NCBI GenBank assembly: GCA_016203425.1
Contig: JACQMU010000139.1
Span: 1 to 6,156 of the forward strand
Reading direction: 5' to 3'
DNA: 6,156 nucleotides
DNA from: Candidatus Woesearchaeota archaeon
GTDB taxonomy: Archaea > Nanobdellota > Nanobdellia > Woesearchaeales > ARS49
Part shown: positions 5,849 through 6,156 of the stretch, one piece after another
Numbering within the stretch: position 1 is the stretch's first letter
Layout of the letters: each line of letters opens with the position of its first letter
The notes under the pieces: generated by a model
Databases searched by the model: none
Told to the model about the DNA's origin: nothing
The model's input: the letters and a program-made list of their open reading frames with translations, nothing else
Made by a program: the position numbers and the translations under genes

Positions 5849-5857
5849 TTTATAATA
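5849..5857 (-). promoter_or_regulatory. TATA-like box for the small protein/hydrolase unit
   Basis: TATTATAAA on the minus strand has its centre about 41 bp from the ATG at 5812. Transcription would start near 5828, leaving a leader of about 15 nt that just includes the AAAGGTAG site. The AT-rich block 5859-5872 next to it is an alternative TATA element. Confidence 0.45.
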
Positions 5858-5858
5858 C

Positions 5859-5872
5859 TTTTTAATTAAAAA
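5859..5872. repeat. 14-bp perfect palindrome in the divergent intergenic region
   Basis: TTTTTAATTAAAAA is self-complementary and lies between the two divergent promoters, so a protein bound here could act on both genes. It is composed only of A and T, however, and such palindromes arise easily by chance in AT-rich promoters. It does not share the GTTAA/TTAAC arms of the suf palindrome apart from the TTAA core. Confidence 0.35.
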
Positions 5873-5879
5873 CGACAGG

Positions 5880-5886
5880 TTTATAA
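5880..5886 (+). promoter_or_regulatory. TATA box of the helix-turn-helix gene
   Basis: TTTATAA is centred about 27 bp before the first ATG (5910) and 30 bp before the second (5913), the spacing expected of a leaderless archaeal transcript. No Shine-Dalgarno sequence precedes the ATG, in agreement. GGTT-TAT-AACC (5878-5888) forms a short inverted repeat over this box. Confidence 0.6.
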
Positions 5887-5909
5887 CCCTCAAACATTCT
5901 TCATTTTCA

Positions 5910-6156
5910 ATGATGGAAAAACTTATTCATCCACAAGAGGTTGAAGTATTTTATTTACTGCCTGCGCTAAGGCGGGACATTGCCATCAGCCTGAAAACAC
6001 TTGGGCGAGACCAGAAACAGATAGCAAAAATACTCGGAGTTTCAGAACCATCAGTCAGCCATTATTTTAATTCAAAACGCGGCGCAGATGTGGAGTTTAG
6101 CAATGATGTCAAGGCAGCAATACGAAAAAGCGCAACTGCAATCAAAACGCCAAAAG
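5910..6156 (+). CDS. XRE-type helix-turn-helix transcriptional regulator (COG2522-like), 3' end outside the window
   Basis: The reading frame stays open to the right edge, giving 82 codons of an incomplete gene. The start is ATGATG, so either Met at 5910 or 5913 is possible. The visible part has the pattern of archaeal COG2522-like regulators: a LLPALRRDIAISL helix (residues 16-28), then a helix-turn-helix at about 34-53 (DQKQIAKILGVSEPSVSHYF) followed by NSKRGADVEF. The second helix SEPSVSHYF would be the DNA recognition helix. The C-terminal part, which would hold any ligand- or cluster-binding cysteines, lies outside the window; no cysteine is present in the visible part. It is transcribed away from the 46-residue gene and is separated from sufB by the two-gene hydrolase unit. 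It is the only regulator in view and so is a candidate to act on the suf palindrome, but nothing in the sequence proves this. Confidence 0.82.
   Translation, partial: MMEKLIHPQEVEVFYLLPALRRDIAISLKTLGRDQKQIAKILGVSEPSVSHYFNSKRGADVEFSNDVKAAIRKSATAIKTPK

Overview
The window looks archaeal, most likely from a small-genome lineage such as a DPANN (Woesearchaeota/Pacearchaeota-like) archaeon. The evidence is: TATA-like boxes placed about 27-32 bp ahead of start codons with almost no leader, an XRE-type helix-turn-helix protein of a kind typical of archaea (COG2522-like), and A+T-rich, gene-dense sequence with start/stop overlaps. The exact lineage is inference; no rRNA or other marker gene is present.

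Positions 44-5134 (minus strand) hold one tightly packed iron-sulfur cluster assembly (SUF) operon, transcribed sufB-sufD-sufS-sufU-sufC. SufS (PLP cysteine desulfurase) removes sulfur from cysteine, SufU accepts the persulfide, and the SufB-SufC-SufD ATPase complex builds the [Fe-S] cluster. All diagnostic catalytic residues are visible. The order differs from the bacterial suf operons I know, because sufB is first and sufC last. The operon has three unusual details. SufU lacks the ~17-residue insert usual for SufU yet keeps the SufU-type Lys before its last Cys. SufS carries a 50-residue Asn/Lys/Glu-rich C-terminal tail. A 20-bp palindrome lies exactly on the predicted transcription start of sufB, as a repressor operator would.

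Upstream of sufB, on the same strand, lie a membrane-bound DUF457/YdjM-like predicted metal-dependent hydrolase (5198-5668) and an unrecognised 46-residue protein (5672-5812), which appear to form a two-gene unit. A 97-bp divergent intergenic region (5813-5909) then separates them from a plus-strand helix-turn-helix regulator that runs off the right edge (5910-6156).

There is no stretch longer than 100 bases without a gene. I see no RNA genes, CRISPR arrays, insertion sequences or complete mobile elements. The best candidates for something undescribed are the suf operator with its unknown regulator, possibly the neighbouring helix-turn-helix protein, and the hybrid SufU/SufS pair.
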